Assembly: GCA_038234045.1 (NCBI GenBank)
Contig: JBBSUX010000047.1
Span: 1-16,367, forward strand
Source of the DNA: JBBSUX01 sp038234045
Lineage (GTDB): Bacteria; Pseudomonadota; Gammaproteobacteria; Burkholderiales; Burkholderiaceae_C
Length of the DNA: 16,367 nucleotides
Direction of reading: 5' to 3'
Below are positions 5,606-13,472 of the stretch, piece by piece. Each line of letters opens with the position of its first letter. Positions within the stretch are counted from its first letter, which is position 1. A model generated the notes under the pieces. It searched no databases, was not told where the DNA came from, and saw only the letters and a list, made by a program, of their open reading frames with translations. A program made the position numbers and the translations under genes.

Positions 5606-6439
5606 TCAGGCTCCTTCTTTGCGGGGGGCAGTGGATGCGGGAACGTCCACTTTTGGCACGGCGACCTCATCACCGCCGACTTCTGCGGCTTGAGCGATGA
5701 CGGCCTTGGCCTCTTTTTTGGCGGCTGTGGCATCGACTTGCGCAGCAGCACTCAGCGTGCGCTTCTCGATCCGCTTTTCCGGATTCGGATTGAGGACGAT
5801 GCGGTGCACATAAATGCCGGGCAGATGAATGTCGTCAGGCGCCAGTTCGCCGGTTTCCACCAGCCGCTCCACCTCGACGATGCAGACCTTGCCAGCCATC
5901 GCAGCCGCCGGGTTGAAATTGCGCGCCGTCAGACGAAAACGCAGGTTGCCGGAAGTGTCGGCCACATCGGCTTTCACCAGCGCTACGTCGGGCGCCAACG
6001 ACCGCTCCATCACATAGGTTTCGCCGTCGAAGTCGCGCAACTCCTTACCTTCTGCCACCTGCGTGCCGACACCCGTCTTGGTGAAGAAAGCGGGAATGCC
6101 GGCTCCGCCCGCACGAAGCTTTTCAGCCAGCGTACCTTGCGGCGTAAATTCGAGTTCGAGTTCGCCAGCGAGGAACTGGCGCTCGAACTCCTTGTTTTCA
6201 CCGACATAGCTGGCGATCATTTTTTTGATCTGCCGCGTGTTGAGCAGTTTGCCAAGGCCAAAGCCGTCGACACCAGCATTGTTGGAGATGACGGTGAGGT
6301 CCTTTTTGCCGCTGTCGTGCAGCGCCTGGATCAAGGCTTCTGGGATGCCGCAGAGGCCGAAACCGCCCACAGCGAGCAGTTGGCCGTCCTGCACGACATC
6401 CTGCAGGGCCGCCTCGGCGGAGGGAAATACTTTGTTCAA
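5606..6439 (-). CDS. scoA: 3-oxoacid CoA-transferase, subunit A, with an extended C-terminal tail
   Basis: This partner of scoB has 277 residues. The CoA-binding glycine loop GGFGLCGIP is at about 25-33, followed by SNNAGVDGFGLG, the GGAGIPAFFTKTGVGT segment and FNPAAAMAGK, all classic for subunit A. I choose the TTG at 6439 because AGGAG lies 6 bases upstream and the product then starts MNKVFPSAEAAL, as in relatives. Longer GTG-initiated frames upstream lack such support. The conserved domain ends near RIEKRTL. About 45 further residues rich in Ala, Lys, Val and Glu follow, ending STAPRKEGA, whereas most relatives stop at roughly 230-240. The tail does not disturb the coupling to scoB. Its role is unknown. 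Confidence 0.92.
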   Translation of the reverse strand: MNKVFPSAEAALQDVVQDGQLLAVGGFGLCGIPEALIQALHDSGKKDLTVISNNAGVDGFGLGKLLNTRQIKKMIASYVGENKEFERQFLAGELELEFTPQGTLAEKLRAGGAGIPAFFTKTGVGTQVAEGKELRDFDGETYVMERSLAPDVALVKADVADTSGNLRFRLTARNFNPAAAMAGKVCIVEVERLVETGELAPDDIHLPGIYVHRIVLNPNPEKRIEKRTLSAAAQVDATAAKKEAKAVIAQAAEVGGDEVAVPKVDVPASTAPRKEGA

Positions 6440-6490
6440 GAAAGTCTCCTGGACAGTCGACGAAGGGAAGAAACGAAAACCAATTTTGGT

Positions 6491-6517
6491 CTCCCCGCAC
6501 CGCAGATGCGCGGGGAG
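6491..6517. promoter_or_regulatory. Inverted repeat between divergent scoA and the dehalogenase gene
   Basis: CTCCCCGC (6491-6498) and GCGGGGAG (6510-6517) are exact reverse complements with an 11-base spacer. They lie in the 138-base gap between two divergent genes. It could be an operator for both, or a hairpin in one leader. No known regulator motif is recognised and promoter boxes are unclear. Confidence 0.35.
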
Positions 6518-6577
6518 CACTGCATACGATACTACGCACGCTCACTGGTCCTCAACCAATCCAACCGGACAACCTCC

Positions 6578-7300
6578 ATGCAACGGACCGACACTGTCCA
6601 GGCACTTCTGTTCGACACCTTTGGCACGGTGGTGGACTGGCGCAGTGGCGTCACGCGAGAAGCAGCGCTGTTTCTCGTACGACACGGTTCAGAGACCGAC
6701 CCAACCGCGTTTGCCGATGCGTGGCGCAGTCGCTATCAGCCCGCGATGGATGAGGTGCGCAGCGGGCGGCGACCGTTCGTATCGCTCGATGTACTGCACC
6801 GTGAGAGTCTCGCAGCCATCCTGCCGGACTTTGGACTGTCGCCTGACAGGATTACGGCTGCTGAGCTCGATGCACTCAACCTCGCCTGGCACCGGCTAGA
6901 CTCGTGGCCTGACAGCTTGGAGGGGCTGCAACGACTGAAGGCACGCTTCATCATCGCTTCGATGTCCAACGCGAACGTCCGCCTGATCGTGGATATGGCC
7001 AGACATGCAGGGCTGCGGTGGGATGCCGTTCTCGGAGCCGAAGTGGCGCAGGCATACAAGCCTTCGCCAGCAACCTATCTGCGGGCGATCGAGTTTCTCG
7101 ATCTGCGGCCCCAAGAGATCTGCATGGTCGCCGCGCACAACTACGACCTCGCCGCAGCACGCGAATGCGGAATGCAAACGGCATTCGTCTATCGGACGAC
7201 CGAGTACGGACCCCAGCAGACCACCGATCTGCAGCCTTCACAAGATTGGGATTTCGCGGCCAGCGATCTTGTTGATCTGGCTACTCAGCTGGGCGCCTGA
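6578..7300 (+). CDS. Haloacid dehalogenase type II family hydrolase
   Basis: This HAD-superfamily protein of 240 residues resembles 2-haloacid dehalogenases, which replace the halogen of 2-haloalkanoic acids with a hydroxyl. Motif I is LLFDTFGTVVDW with the nucleophile at D13. Motif II is S130-N131 in ASMSNANV. Motif III is K161 in AYKPSPATYL. Motif IV is AAHNYDLAAA with D190. The region between motifs I and II holds the helical cap. The pattern FGTVVDWR plus KPSPATYL is typical of the dehalogenase branch more than of phosphatases, but many such chromosomal proteins have no proven substrate. The start at 6578 is the first ATG of the conserved domain and lacks a clear ribosome site. The same frame stays open far upstream through antisense scoA, which is a shadow. 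Confidence 0.85.
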   Translation: MQRTDTVQALLFDTFGTVVDWRSGVTREAALFLVRHGSETDPTAFADAWRSRYQPAMDEVRSGRRPFVSLDVLHRESLAAILPDFGLSPDRITAAELDALNLAWHRLDSWPDSLEGLQRLKARFIIASMSNANVRLIVDMARHAGLRWDAVLGAEVAQAYKPSPATYLRAIEFLDLRPQEICMVAAHNYDLAAARECGMQTAFVYRTTEYGPQQTTDLQPSQDWDFAASDLVDLATQLGA

Positions 7301-7368
7301 GTTGCCAATTTGGTCCCTAAGACGCTGAGGCGCGTGTCGCCTTGGTCATCCGACCCTTTCCGTGGCTA

Positions 7369-8340
7369 TCAGTTGCTAGTCGTCGTCGGTGGACCGGACT
7401 GCCCCGACAGCGGCGTCTTCTGCACATCGGCAGCGCCAATTCCCACCACAGCCGCGCGAACCACCCGCAAGCGTGCCTTGAGTCGACGCTCATTCACCAG
7501 ACCCACACGCACCATCATTTTTTGCCCGGACGAAAGTGATTCCAGCGCCGGATCGTCATATTCGTAGCGAACCCACGGCCGCAACGAAGGCACCTCACCC
7601 CTGACTTCGGTCAAATGCAACCGGACCGGGCCAGCGGGTTCTGGCGCAGCAAGCAGATGATCAATCACCGCAACCAGCCTGTCGTTGAAGTATTTGCCGG
7701 GATAGCCCAGCTCTTCGTATGCTTGCTGGAACAACGGGTAGAGGCGGCGATAGACACCCGCTGCGCGTTTCACATCGACGTGCTCAAGCATCAGCACAAC
7801 CGGGGTGTAGCGCCCGGCGTTGTCCTCGGCAACCCGCTCCGAGCCGGGAGTGCCCGCAACGGTGAACTTCCCGGCTGTGGGCTGCACCGGCCAGAGCCGC
7901 GAGGCCGCATGCTCCCGCGTAAGGTTGTCCACCGTGGCAACGACCCGGCGCACGAAACCTTCGGATTGCAGCAGCGTATTCACCCGCTTGGAGCCCACGA
8001 GGGCATCGAGTTCGGGTTCGACAGCGGCATCGGCCTGGTCCAACGGCGGCAACGCGCCGGCGGCCGCCTCCTGCCCCACCGGATACTGCGGCAGGGCTGA
8101 CAATTCGGGAGATGGAGGCTGCATTTGGGTCGCTCCTGGCATCGCTTGCTCTGCTCCCGACTGCGCAGAAGCCTGATCGGCCGCCAGCTGTTGGGCGGCC
8201 TGCTGCTGTTGCCAGGTCGTCCAGCCCCACCAGCCTGCGGCGAGAGCGGCGATCAACAGCACTAGCCACAGCACGAAGCGGCTGCCCGAGCCATTGCGAC
8301 GTGGCTCGGAGCCTGGCGGACGAAATTCGTAGTCGGACAT
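7369..8340 (-). CDS. DUF3014 domain protein, membrane-anchored
   Basis: The protein has 323 residues. A short polar N-terminus (MSDYEFRPPG) precedes one transmembrane helix at about 21-40 (FVLWLVLLIAALAAGWWGW). A Gln/Ala/Pro-rich linker runs to about residue 105, and the rest is a soluble domain that should face the periplasm. That domain reads LVGSKRVNTLLQSEGFVRRVVATVDNL, then YTPVVLMLEHVDVKRAAGVYRRLYPLFQQAYEELGYP and later YEYDDPALESLSSGQKMMVRVG, which I recognise as DUF3014. No function is established for the family. I choose the ATG at 8340 because GGAG lies 6 bases upstream; another ATG at 8358 would add six residues. It is convergent with the dehalogenase-like gene and divergent from the next one. 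Confidence 0.85.
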   Translation of the reverse strand: MSDYEFRPPGSEPRRNGSGSRFVLWLVLLIAALAAGWWGWTTWQQQQAAQQLAADQASAQSGAEQAMPGATQMQPPSPELSALPQYPVGQEAAAGALPPLDQADAAVEPELDALVGSKRVNTLLQSEGFVRRVVATVDNLTREHAASRLWPVQPTAGKFTVAGTPGSERVAEDNAGRYTPVVLMLEHVDVKRAAGVYRRLYPLFQQAYEELGYPGKYFNDRLVAVIDHLLAAPEPAGPVRLHLTEVRGEVPSLRPWVRYEYDDPALESLSSGQKMMVRVGLVNERRLKARLRVVRAAVVGIGAADVQKTPLSGQSGPPTTTSN

Positions 8341-8424
8341 GTGTGCTCCAAAGTGCAAAGCGAGACGCGAGCGATTGACCCAGTAAACGTAGTAGACCGC
8401 AGTAGCCCGTTATGACGCGAGGCA

Positions 8425-8454
8425 TTGGCAGTTTCAGGCAGTGACGGTGAAAAT
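8425..8454 (+). promoter_or_regulatory. Possible sigma-70-type promoter before the peroxidase-related gene
   Basis: TTGGCA at 8425-8430 resembles a -35 box. GAAAAT at 8449-8454 (18-base spacing) matches four of six positions of a -10 box. This sits about 100 bases before the ATG at 8552 in a divergent gap where a promoter is expected. It is a weak match found by eye. Confidence 0.25.
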
Positions 8455-8551
8455 GCTGATCACGACACCGTACCACCGTCGTCAATACGGGAAGCCAAAC
8501 CCACCCGAGCGGCGCCCGATTTTCGACGATGCATCTAAGGAGACCCGTTTC

Positions 8552-9154
8552 ATGCTCAACCCACAGCCGCGCTACCCGCTCGCCGAATTTTCCACGGTTC
8601 CCGTCGACATCCGGGATCGCATCCTGGCGGTGCAGGAAAAATCAGGGTTCATTCCCAACGTCTTCCTCGCCCTGGCCCGCCGGCCAGCGGAGTGGCGCGC
8701 TTTTTTCGCGTATCACGACGCGTTGATGGACAAGGAATCCGGCCACCTCACAAAAGGCGACCGGGAAATGATCGTCACCGTGACCAGCGCTGCCAACCAG
8801 TGCCTTTACTGCGTCGTGGCGCACGGCGCCTTGCTGCGCATCTACGAGAAAAAGCCGTTGATGGCCGATCAGGTAGCGGTGAACTGGCGCAAGGCCGACA
8901 TCACACCGCGCCAAAGTGCGATGCTGGCGTTCGCCATGAAGGTCTGTGACCGTTCGAGCGAAGTTGACGATGCCGACTTCGAGGCTCTGCACGCGCACGG
9001 TTTCGACGACGAAGACATCTGGGACATCACCTCCATCACCGCGTTCTTCGGGCTCTCCAACCGCGTAGCGAGCGTTATGGGCATGCAGCCAAATCCGGAA
9101 TTCTTTTTGATGGGGCGCGTGCCGAGGGAGAAGAAAAAGGCCGGAGACGTTTGA
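8552..9154 (+). CDS. Peroxidase-related protein of the AhpD/carboxymuconolactone decarboxylase-like family
   Basis: This protein of 200 residues carries the redox motif C84-x-x-C87-x-x-x-H91 (QCLYCVVAHGA) of the AhpD-like fold, preceded by the helix LTKGDREMIVTVTSAANQ. Proteins of this arrangement are usually annotated as uncharacterised peroxidase-related enzymes. By analogy with AhpD the cysteine pair could reduce peroxides or a partner protein, but the electron donor is unknown. The start is well fixed: AAGGAG lies 9 bases before the ATG at 8552. The frame continues upstream to 8441 but with a composition unlike the family. The gene is alone on its strand here, and repeat copy B begins right after its stop codon. 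Confidence 0.85.
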   Translation: MLNPQPRYPLAEFSTVPVDIRDRILAVQEKSGFIPNVFLALARRPAEWRAFFAYHDALMDKESGHLTKGDREMIVTVTSAANQCLYCVVAHGALLRIYEKKPLMADQVAVNWRKADITPRQSAMLAFAMKVCDRSSEVDDADFEALHAHGFDDEDIWDITSITAFFGLSNRVASVMGMQPNPEFFLMGRVPREKKKAGDV

Positions 9155-9215
9155 TAGCTCGCTATTTATTTGAGTGCTATTGAATTGATTGCTAATAGCG
9201 CATACCAGCATTTCG
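9155..9215. repeat. Degenerate intergenic repeat, copy B, directly after a stop codon
   Basis: This AT-rich patch has GCTATT (9176-9181) and AATAGC (9194-9199) separated by 12 bases, then GCATAC. It is the same architecture as copy A at 204-232. Its right part (GCTAATAGCGCATACCAGCATTTCGCG) also aligns loosely with copy C at 10192-10226. Repeats of this kind after stop codons are, from memory, common in Comamonadaceae. The rest of the gap up to 9312 shows nothing else I can name. Confidence 0.45.
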
Positions 9216-9312
9216 CGAGAGGCACTTTTTGCTCATAAATAGTGAGGGCTGATCATTCAGTCAAGACGATTTTTCGCAGTCATCGCCCGTCACCGATCGC
9301 ACATAAGCAGCC

Positions 9313-10191
9313 ATGCCCACTTTCACCGCACAGCCACCCGACCATCTGATCGTGCGCAAGCTCGAAGTTGACCTGAAGCGCGGCTTTGGCCGCCACTGGC
9401 ACGGCGGGCGGGCGTTTCGGACACAGTTCTTCAATGCCTTGTCGATGAGCTTTCCGGTAGGCGAGCAATTTTTCATCGACGCGGTACGCGACGCCGCGCG
9501 AACGCTTCCATCGACTCCGGAGCAAGAAGCCCGGCGTGCGCTCATTGCCGGCTTCATCGGGCAAGAGGCAACGCACCGTCGTATTCACGGGCTCTACAAC
9601 GAAGTGCTGGAGCGCCAGGGCTTGGTGAATCAATGGCAGCATCGCGCAGCCCGGCGGATCGAACGGCTCGCGCGCCTCAAGCTCGACCCGCGGCATGCGC
9701 TGGCTGTCACCTGCGCGTATGAACACTTCACCGCATTGCTGGCCGATGGCACGCTACGCCATAACGCCTGGCTCGACGGCGCCGAGGCGGACGTGCAAAC
9801 GGTGTGGCGCTGGCACGCGGCGGAGGAAACCGAACATTCGGCGGTCGCTTTCGACCTCTACCAGACGCTTGGTGGTAGCCACGCTTGGCGAGTGCGTTGG
9901 TATCTGTACGTCTGCGTGATCTTTGCGTGGGACGCGATGCGTCAGACGCTCCTGAATCTGTGGCACGACCGGAGCTTGTTCAAACCTTCAACCTGGGTCG
10001 ACGGCGTGCGTCTTTTCTGGGGCCGCGATGGTCTCGTGTGGCGCTGCGCCTGGCCGATGGCGGCCTACCTGAAGCGAGACTTTCATCCCCTGCAGGACGG
10101 GCATTCGGTGTCTGCGCAAACATTGGCGGCAGGCTGGCTGGCTGCGCATGCAGGGATGCTCAAACCGATGGGCGGATCGGTATCAAAATAA
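9313..10191 (+). CDS. Ferritin-like 'metal-dependent hydrolase' (PF10118 type)
   Basis: This protein of 292 residues has a pattern of metal-ligand pairs spread over helices. These are E51 (PVGEQFF), E85 and H88 (GQEATHRRIH), E137 and H138 (AYEHFTALLADG) and E171, E174 and H175 (HAAEETEHSAVAFDLY). Such an E, ExxH, EH, ExxEH layout indicates a four-helix di-metal site like that of ferritin-type oxygenases. The family is usually named metal-dependent hydrolase, although the ligand pattern looks oxidative; no reaction is proven. A hydrophobic stretch at about 195-215 (WYLYVCVIFAWDAM) may contact the membrane. The start is the ATG at 9313, with only a weak ribosome site. Repeat copy C follows right after the stop. 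Confidence 0.82.
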   Translation: MPTFTAQPPDHLIVRKLEVDLKRGFGRHWHGGRAFRTQFFNALSMSFPVGEQFFIDAVRDAARTLPSTPEQEARRALIAGFIGQEATHRRIHGLYNEVLERQGLVNQWQHRAARRIERLARLKLDPRHALAVTCAYEHFTALLADGTLRHNAWLDGAEADVQTVWRWHAAEETEHSAVAFDLYQTLGGSHAWRVRWYLYVCVIFAWDAMRQTLLNLWHDRSLFKPSTWVDGVRLFWGRDGLVWRCAWPMAAYLKRDFHPLQDGHSVSAQTLAAGWLAAHAGMLKPMGGSVSK

Positions 10192-10230
10192 GAGCTGATT
10201 ACGCAATCCAGATATGCGCGAACAACACAT
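10192..10230. repeat. Degenerate intergenic repeat, copy C, directly after a stop codon
   Basis: Immediately after the TAA at 10189-10191 comes GAGCTGATTACGCAATCCAG and then ATATGCGCGAA. It aligns loosely with copy B (GCTaatagCGCAtacCAG..AT..CGCGA). It lacks the GCTATT arm of copies A and B. The remaining gap up to 10319 contains only a small imperfect stem (ACAA...TTGT around 10223-10237). Confidence 0.35.
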
Positions 10231-10319
10231 TTGTTGCGTATGTTCGGAAGGTCTTGGCTCCAAGGTGTCGCGTGCCAGCGCTGTATTGTTCCTCAGCCAA
10301 GCCAGTCAAAAAGGGGGCT

Positions 10320-10748
10320 TCAGGCTTTTCCCTCAACGATCGCTCGCATCCAGTCCGGCAATGCAACAGCTTTTTCTGCGGCAGGATCAATCCAGATAAC
10401 GGTTGCTCCACCCGATGCGCTGATAACGCCAGGTGGATCGGTGCGTTCGATCGTCGCCCAGCTCTCAAACGTCGTGCGCGCCGCGTCGCTCACATAGAGC
10501 TTGACCAGGAGGTCGCCTGGATAGCGCACCTGCCGATGAAAATTGCAAAACGCATTGAGGACCACCGGGCCCTGAGCATCCGGGCCACTGAGGCAGCCAA
10601 TCTCGCGCATCCAGTCGATCCGCGCGGTTTCCAGGTAGCGGAAATAAACGGTGTTGTTGACGTGCCCCATCGCATCCATGTCGCCCCAGCGGATGGGGAT
10701 CGTCATGGCGCGCACGAAGCGCTTGTGTTCTGGCAGTTCGAGACGCAT
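10320..10748 (-). CDS. Acyl-CoA thioesterase, hotdog fold (4HBT/YbgC type)
   Basis: This 142-residue enzyme would hydrolyse acyl-CoA thioesters. The diagnostic segment is IRWGDMDAMGHVNNTVYFRYLETARIDWMREIG near the N-terminus, with the catalytic aspartate in the RWGDMDAMGHVNN motif. The second half (VLNAFCNFHRQVRYPGDLLVKLYV) is the usual strand pattern. Length is normal. I choose the ATG at 10748; a TTG at 10757 would add three residues. The gene follows the SDR gene by 12 bases or fewer and is clearly in one operon with it. Substrate chain length cannot be told from sequence. Confidence 0.88.
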   Translation of the reverse strand: MRLELPEHKRFVRAMTIPIRWGDMDAMGHVNNTVYFRYLETARIDWMREIGCLSGPDAQGPVVLNAFCNFHRQVRYPGDLLVKLYVSDAARTTFESWATIERTDPPGVISASGGATVIWIDPAAEKAVALPDWMRAIVEGKA

Positions 10749-10760
10749 GGGCTTCAAGGA

Positions 10761-11543
10761 TCAGACGGAGAAACCATCATCGGCAGCGATCACGGCGCCG
10801 TTGATGAAGTGACTCTGATCACTCGCAAGCATCACCAGCAAAGCATCCAGATCCTGCGGCTTGCCTACGCGTCTGCGCGGCAGCATGGCGACCAACTTCT
10901 CGCCCTGCGGAGTCGACCAGTGGTGGTGGTTGATTTCGGTATCGATGTAACCCGGGCAGATGGCGTTCACATTGATCCCGTGGCGGCCCCACTCCACTGC
11001 CATCGCCTTGGTCATCTGAACAACCGCCGCCTTGCTCATGCAATAGACGCCGATTTGCGGCAGCACCTTGAGCCCAGCCGTCGAAGCAATATTGATGATG
11101 CGGCCACCGGTGTAAGTGCCGGGCGCCGCACCCTGCGCGCGCGCAATCATGCGGCGAGCGACTTCCTGGGCGACGAAGAAGGCGCCTTTGACGTTGGTGT
11201 TGAAGACGAAATCAAAGTCTTCCTCGTCCACGTCTTTCAGCGGCTGCGTCGTGCTGACGCCCGAGTTGTTGACGAGGATGTCGATCGAGCCGACTTCTGT
11301 TTCGGCATGCGCGATGGCGGCGCGGATGCTGGCCCTGCTCGTCACATCCAGCTCCATGACATGCGCACTTCCGCCCTCGCCTTCGATCCGAGCGCGGACG
11401 TCTTTCAACTTCTCCACACGTCTGCTGCCTAACACGACATCAGCTCCCGCGCGTGCAAGCGTCTGCGCAAACTGTGCGCCAAGACCGCTGGAAGCGCCAG
11501 TTACGAAGGCCACGCGGCCGGAAAGATCGATGGTGTAGGCCAT
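10761..11543 (-). CDS. Short-chain dehydrogenase/reductase (SDR) family oxidoreductase
   Basis: This classical SDR of 260 residues uses NAD(P) to oxidise an alcohol or reduce a ketone. The cofactor motif TGASSGLG is at 15-22, followed by D66 in ELDV and NNSG at 92-95. The catalytic residues are S154 (NIASTAG), Y167 and K171 (YCMSK), with PGYIDTEI after them. The basic residues after the second strand (GSRRVEKL) suggest NADP(H). It heads an operon with the thioesterase and is divergent from ETF-QO. A role in fatty acyl or 3-hydroxyacyl metabolism is therefore plausible, but the substrate is not shown by sequence. Confidence 0.9.
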   Translation of the reverse strand: MAYTIDLSGRVAFVTGASSGLGAQFAQTLARAGADVVLGSRRVEKLKDVRARIEGEGGSAHVMELDVTSRASIRAAIAHAETEVGSIDILVNNSGVSTTQPLKDVDEEDFDFVFNTNVKGAFFVAQEVARRMIARAQGAAPGTYTGGRIINIASTAGLKVLPQIGVYCMSKAAVVQMTKAMAVEWGRHGINVNAICPGYIDTEINHHHWSTPQGEKLVAMLPRRRVGKPQDLDALLVMLASDQSHFINGAVIAADDGFSV

Positions 11544-11753
11544 GGTTGAAGTAGTTCTGTTGGTTGTGTGCTGTCGTAGGTTCAGGGCAAGAACATCACA
11601 ACGGATGTGCTGCCCGCGAAATAAGCGAACGATCGTGCTATTCGGTGCTGGCTCGAAGGTAAGATCGACTGCACATTGGATAGTCCCGACGATGTGGCCG
11701 GATACCCGCTCCCTGCCCGCCGCTCTTCAACCCATTATGACCAGCGAGACCGC
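11544..11753. promoter_or_regulatory. Divergent intergenic region between the SDR operon and ETF-QO
   Basis: These 210 bases must hold promoters for both directions. I see no clear -35/-10 pair or operator. A six-codon frame, ATG at 11737 to TGA at 11755-11757, overlaps the ETF-QO start by ATGA. Confidence 0.4.
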
Positions 11754-13472
11754 ATGACTCACGACGAAATCCTTGCCCAGTTCGGCCCCCGCGAAGCGAT
11801 GGAGTACGACGTAGTCGTTGTCGGCGGCGGCCCGGCGGGACTCTCCACGGCAATACGACTGAAGCAGCTCGCCGCCGAGCAGGAAAAGGAAGTCTCGGTC
11901 GTGGTGCTGGAAAAAGGTTCCGAGCCCGGCGCACACATCCTCTCCGGCGCAGTCATGGATCCACGCGCGATCACCGAACTGTTCCCCGACTGGAAGGAGC
12001 GCGGAGCACCGCTCAACCAGCCGGTGACGGAGGACATCTTTCTCTTCATGAGCGAGAAGCGGGCCACGCGAGTTCCCGGTTTCGTGCTACCCAAATGCTT
12101 TCACAACGAAGGCAACTACATCGTGAGCCTTGGAAACATCACGCGCTGGCTGGCCGAGCAGGCTGAAGCACTGGGCGTCGAGATCTTTCCAGGCTTTCCG
12201 GCCGCCGAAGTGCTGTATGCCGAAGACGGCTCGGTGCGCGGCGTTGCCACCGGCAACATGGGAATCGGCAAGGATGGCGACCCCACCGACAGCTTTCAGC
12301 TCGGGATGGAGCTACATGGCAAGTACACGATCTTTGCCGAAGGTTCGCGCGGCCACCTGGGCCGGCAACTGATCGAGCGGTTCAAGCTGGATGCCGACAG
12401 CGATCCGCAGAGCTACGCCATTGGCATCAAGGAGTTGTGGGAGATCGATCCGGCCCGGCACACACCCGGACTGGTACTGCACGGATCGGGCTGGCCACTG
12501 GATTCGGATACTTACGGCGGTGCTTTCATGTACCACGCAGAGAACAACAAGGTAGCGATCGGCTATGTGGTCGGGCTCGACTACCAAAACCCTTATCTCA
12601 GCCCGTTTGAGGAGTTCCAGCGCTTCAAGACCCACCCCAACATCCGCTACTACTTCGAGGGGCAGGAAGCTGGGCTCAAGCCCGCGAAGCGCATCAGCTA
12701 TGGCGCACGCTCGCTCACGGCAGGTGGCCTGCTGGCTTTGCCTAAAACGGTGTTCCCGGGCGGTGCGCTGGTGGGCTGTGAAGCGGGCTTCCTCAACGTG
12801 AGCCGGATCAAGGGCAGCCACGCGGCGATCAAGTCCGGCATGCTGGCGGCCGAAGCCGCTTTCGAGGCGCTGCAGGCAGGCCGCCAGAGCGACGAGCTCA
12901 CCAGCTATCCAGAAGCGTTCAAGAAAAGCTGGCTGCACGAAGAGCTCTTCAAGGACCGCAACTTCAAGACCTGGTTCAAGAAGGGTCGCACCGTTGGCAC
13001 GCTGATGAATGGTTTCGAGCAATGGGCGCTGCAGGGCAACATCCCCTGGACCATCCATCGCCGCGAAGCGGACTACAAACGCCTGAAGCCAGCAGCCAAG
13101 TTCAAGCCGATCAAATATCCGCGTCCGGACAGCGCACTTACCTTCGACCGGCTGACCAGCGTTTTCATCAGCAACACCAACCATGAAGAAAACCAGCCCG
13201 CGCACCTGACGCTCAAGGACCCGACGGTGCCGACCCGCATCAACCTTCCGGTATACGCCGGGCCGGAGGGCCGCTACTGCCCCGCTGGTGTGTATGAATT
13301 CGTACCCGACGAAGCCGCCACAGCTGCCGCCGATGGCTCTATCCGCGAACGGCTGCAGATCAACGCGCAGAACTGCGTGCACTGCAAGACTTGCGACATC
13401 AAGGACCCGACGCAAAACATCGTCTGGGTCACGCCCGAGGGCGGCGGCGGCCCGAATTATTCGGGGATGTAA
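11754..13472 (+). CDS. Electron transfer flavoprotein-ubiquinone oxidoreductase (ETF-QO)
   Basis: This membrane-associated flavoprotein of 572 residues passes electrons from reduced electron-transfer flavoprotein to ubiquinone. It thereby links fatty-acid and amino-acid dehydrogenases to the respiratory chain. The FAD-binding loop GGGPAG is at 24-29, followed by VVVLEKGSEPGAHILSG. The quinone-binding middle region is present with GYVVGLDYQNPYLSPFEEFQRFK and GGLLALPK. The C-terminal 4Fe-4S ligands are C509 (RYCPAGVY), C541, C544 and C547 (NCVHCKTCDIKDPTQNIVWVTPEGGGGP), complete and in the right order. Length is normal for the bacterial enzyme. The start at 11754 gives the usual N-terminus just before the FAD loop; a longer frame from 11676 has no family-like sequence. 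ETF subunit genes are not in the window. Confidence 0.96.
   Translation: MTHDEILAQFGPREAMEYDVVVVGGGPAGLSTAIRLKQLAAEQEKEVSVVVLEKGSEPGAHILSGAVMDPRAITELFPDWKERGAPLNQPVTEDIFLFMSEKRATRVPGFVLPKCFHNEGNYIVSLGNITRWLAEQAEALGVEIFPGFPAAEVLYAEDGSVRGVATGNMGIGKDGDPTDSFQLGMELHGKYTIFAEGSRGHLGRQLIERFKLDADSDPQSYAIGIKELWEIDPARHTPGLVLHGSGWPLDSDTYGGAFMYHAENNKVAIGYVVGLDYQNPYLSPFEEFQRFKTHPNIRYYFEGQEAGLKPAKRISYGARSLTAGGLLALPKTVFPGGALVGCEAGFLNVSRIKGSHAAIKSGMLAAEAAFEALQAGRQSDELTSYPEAFKKSWLHEELFKDRNFKTWFKKGRTVGTLMNGFEQWALQGNIPWTIHRREADYKRLKPAAKFKPIKYPRPDSALTFDRLTSVFISNTNHEENQPAHLTLKDPTVPTRINLPVYAGPEGRYCPAGVYEFVPDEAATAAADGSIRERLQINAQNCVHCKTCDIKDPTQNIVWVTPEGGGGPNYSGM

Noticed and set aside
6440..6520. A longer scoA starting at a GTG near 6520
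   Set aside because: The extra residues have no family resemblance, and the TTG at 6439 has an AGGAG at ideal distance with a family-like N-terminus.
5690..7300. A 536-codon plus-strand open frame
   Set aside because: Its first 296 codons are the antisense of scoA and have no family resemblance. Only the part from 6578 on is the real dehalogenase-like gene.
9885..11432. A 515-codon plus-strand open frame
   Set aside because: It overlaps the hydrolase gene out of frame and then runs antisense through the thioesterase and SDR genes, both of which carry full sets of catalytic motifs on the other strand.
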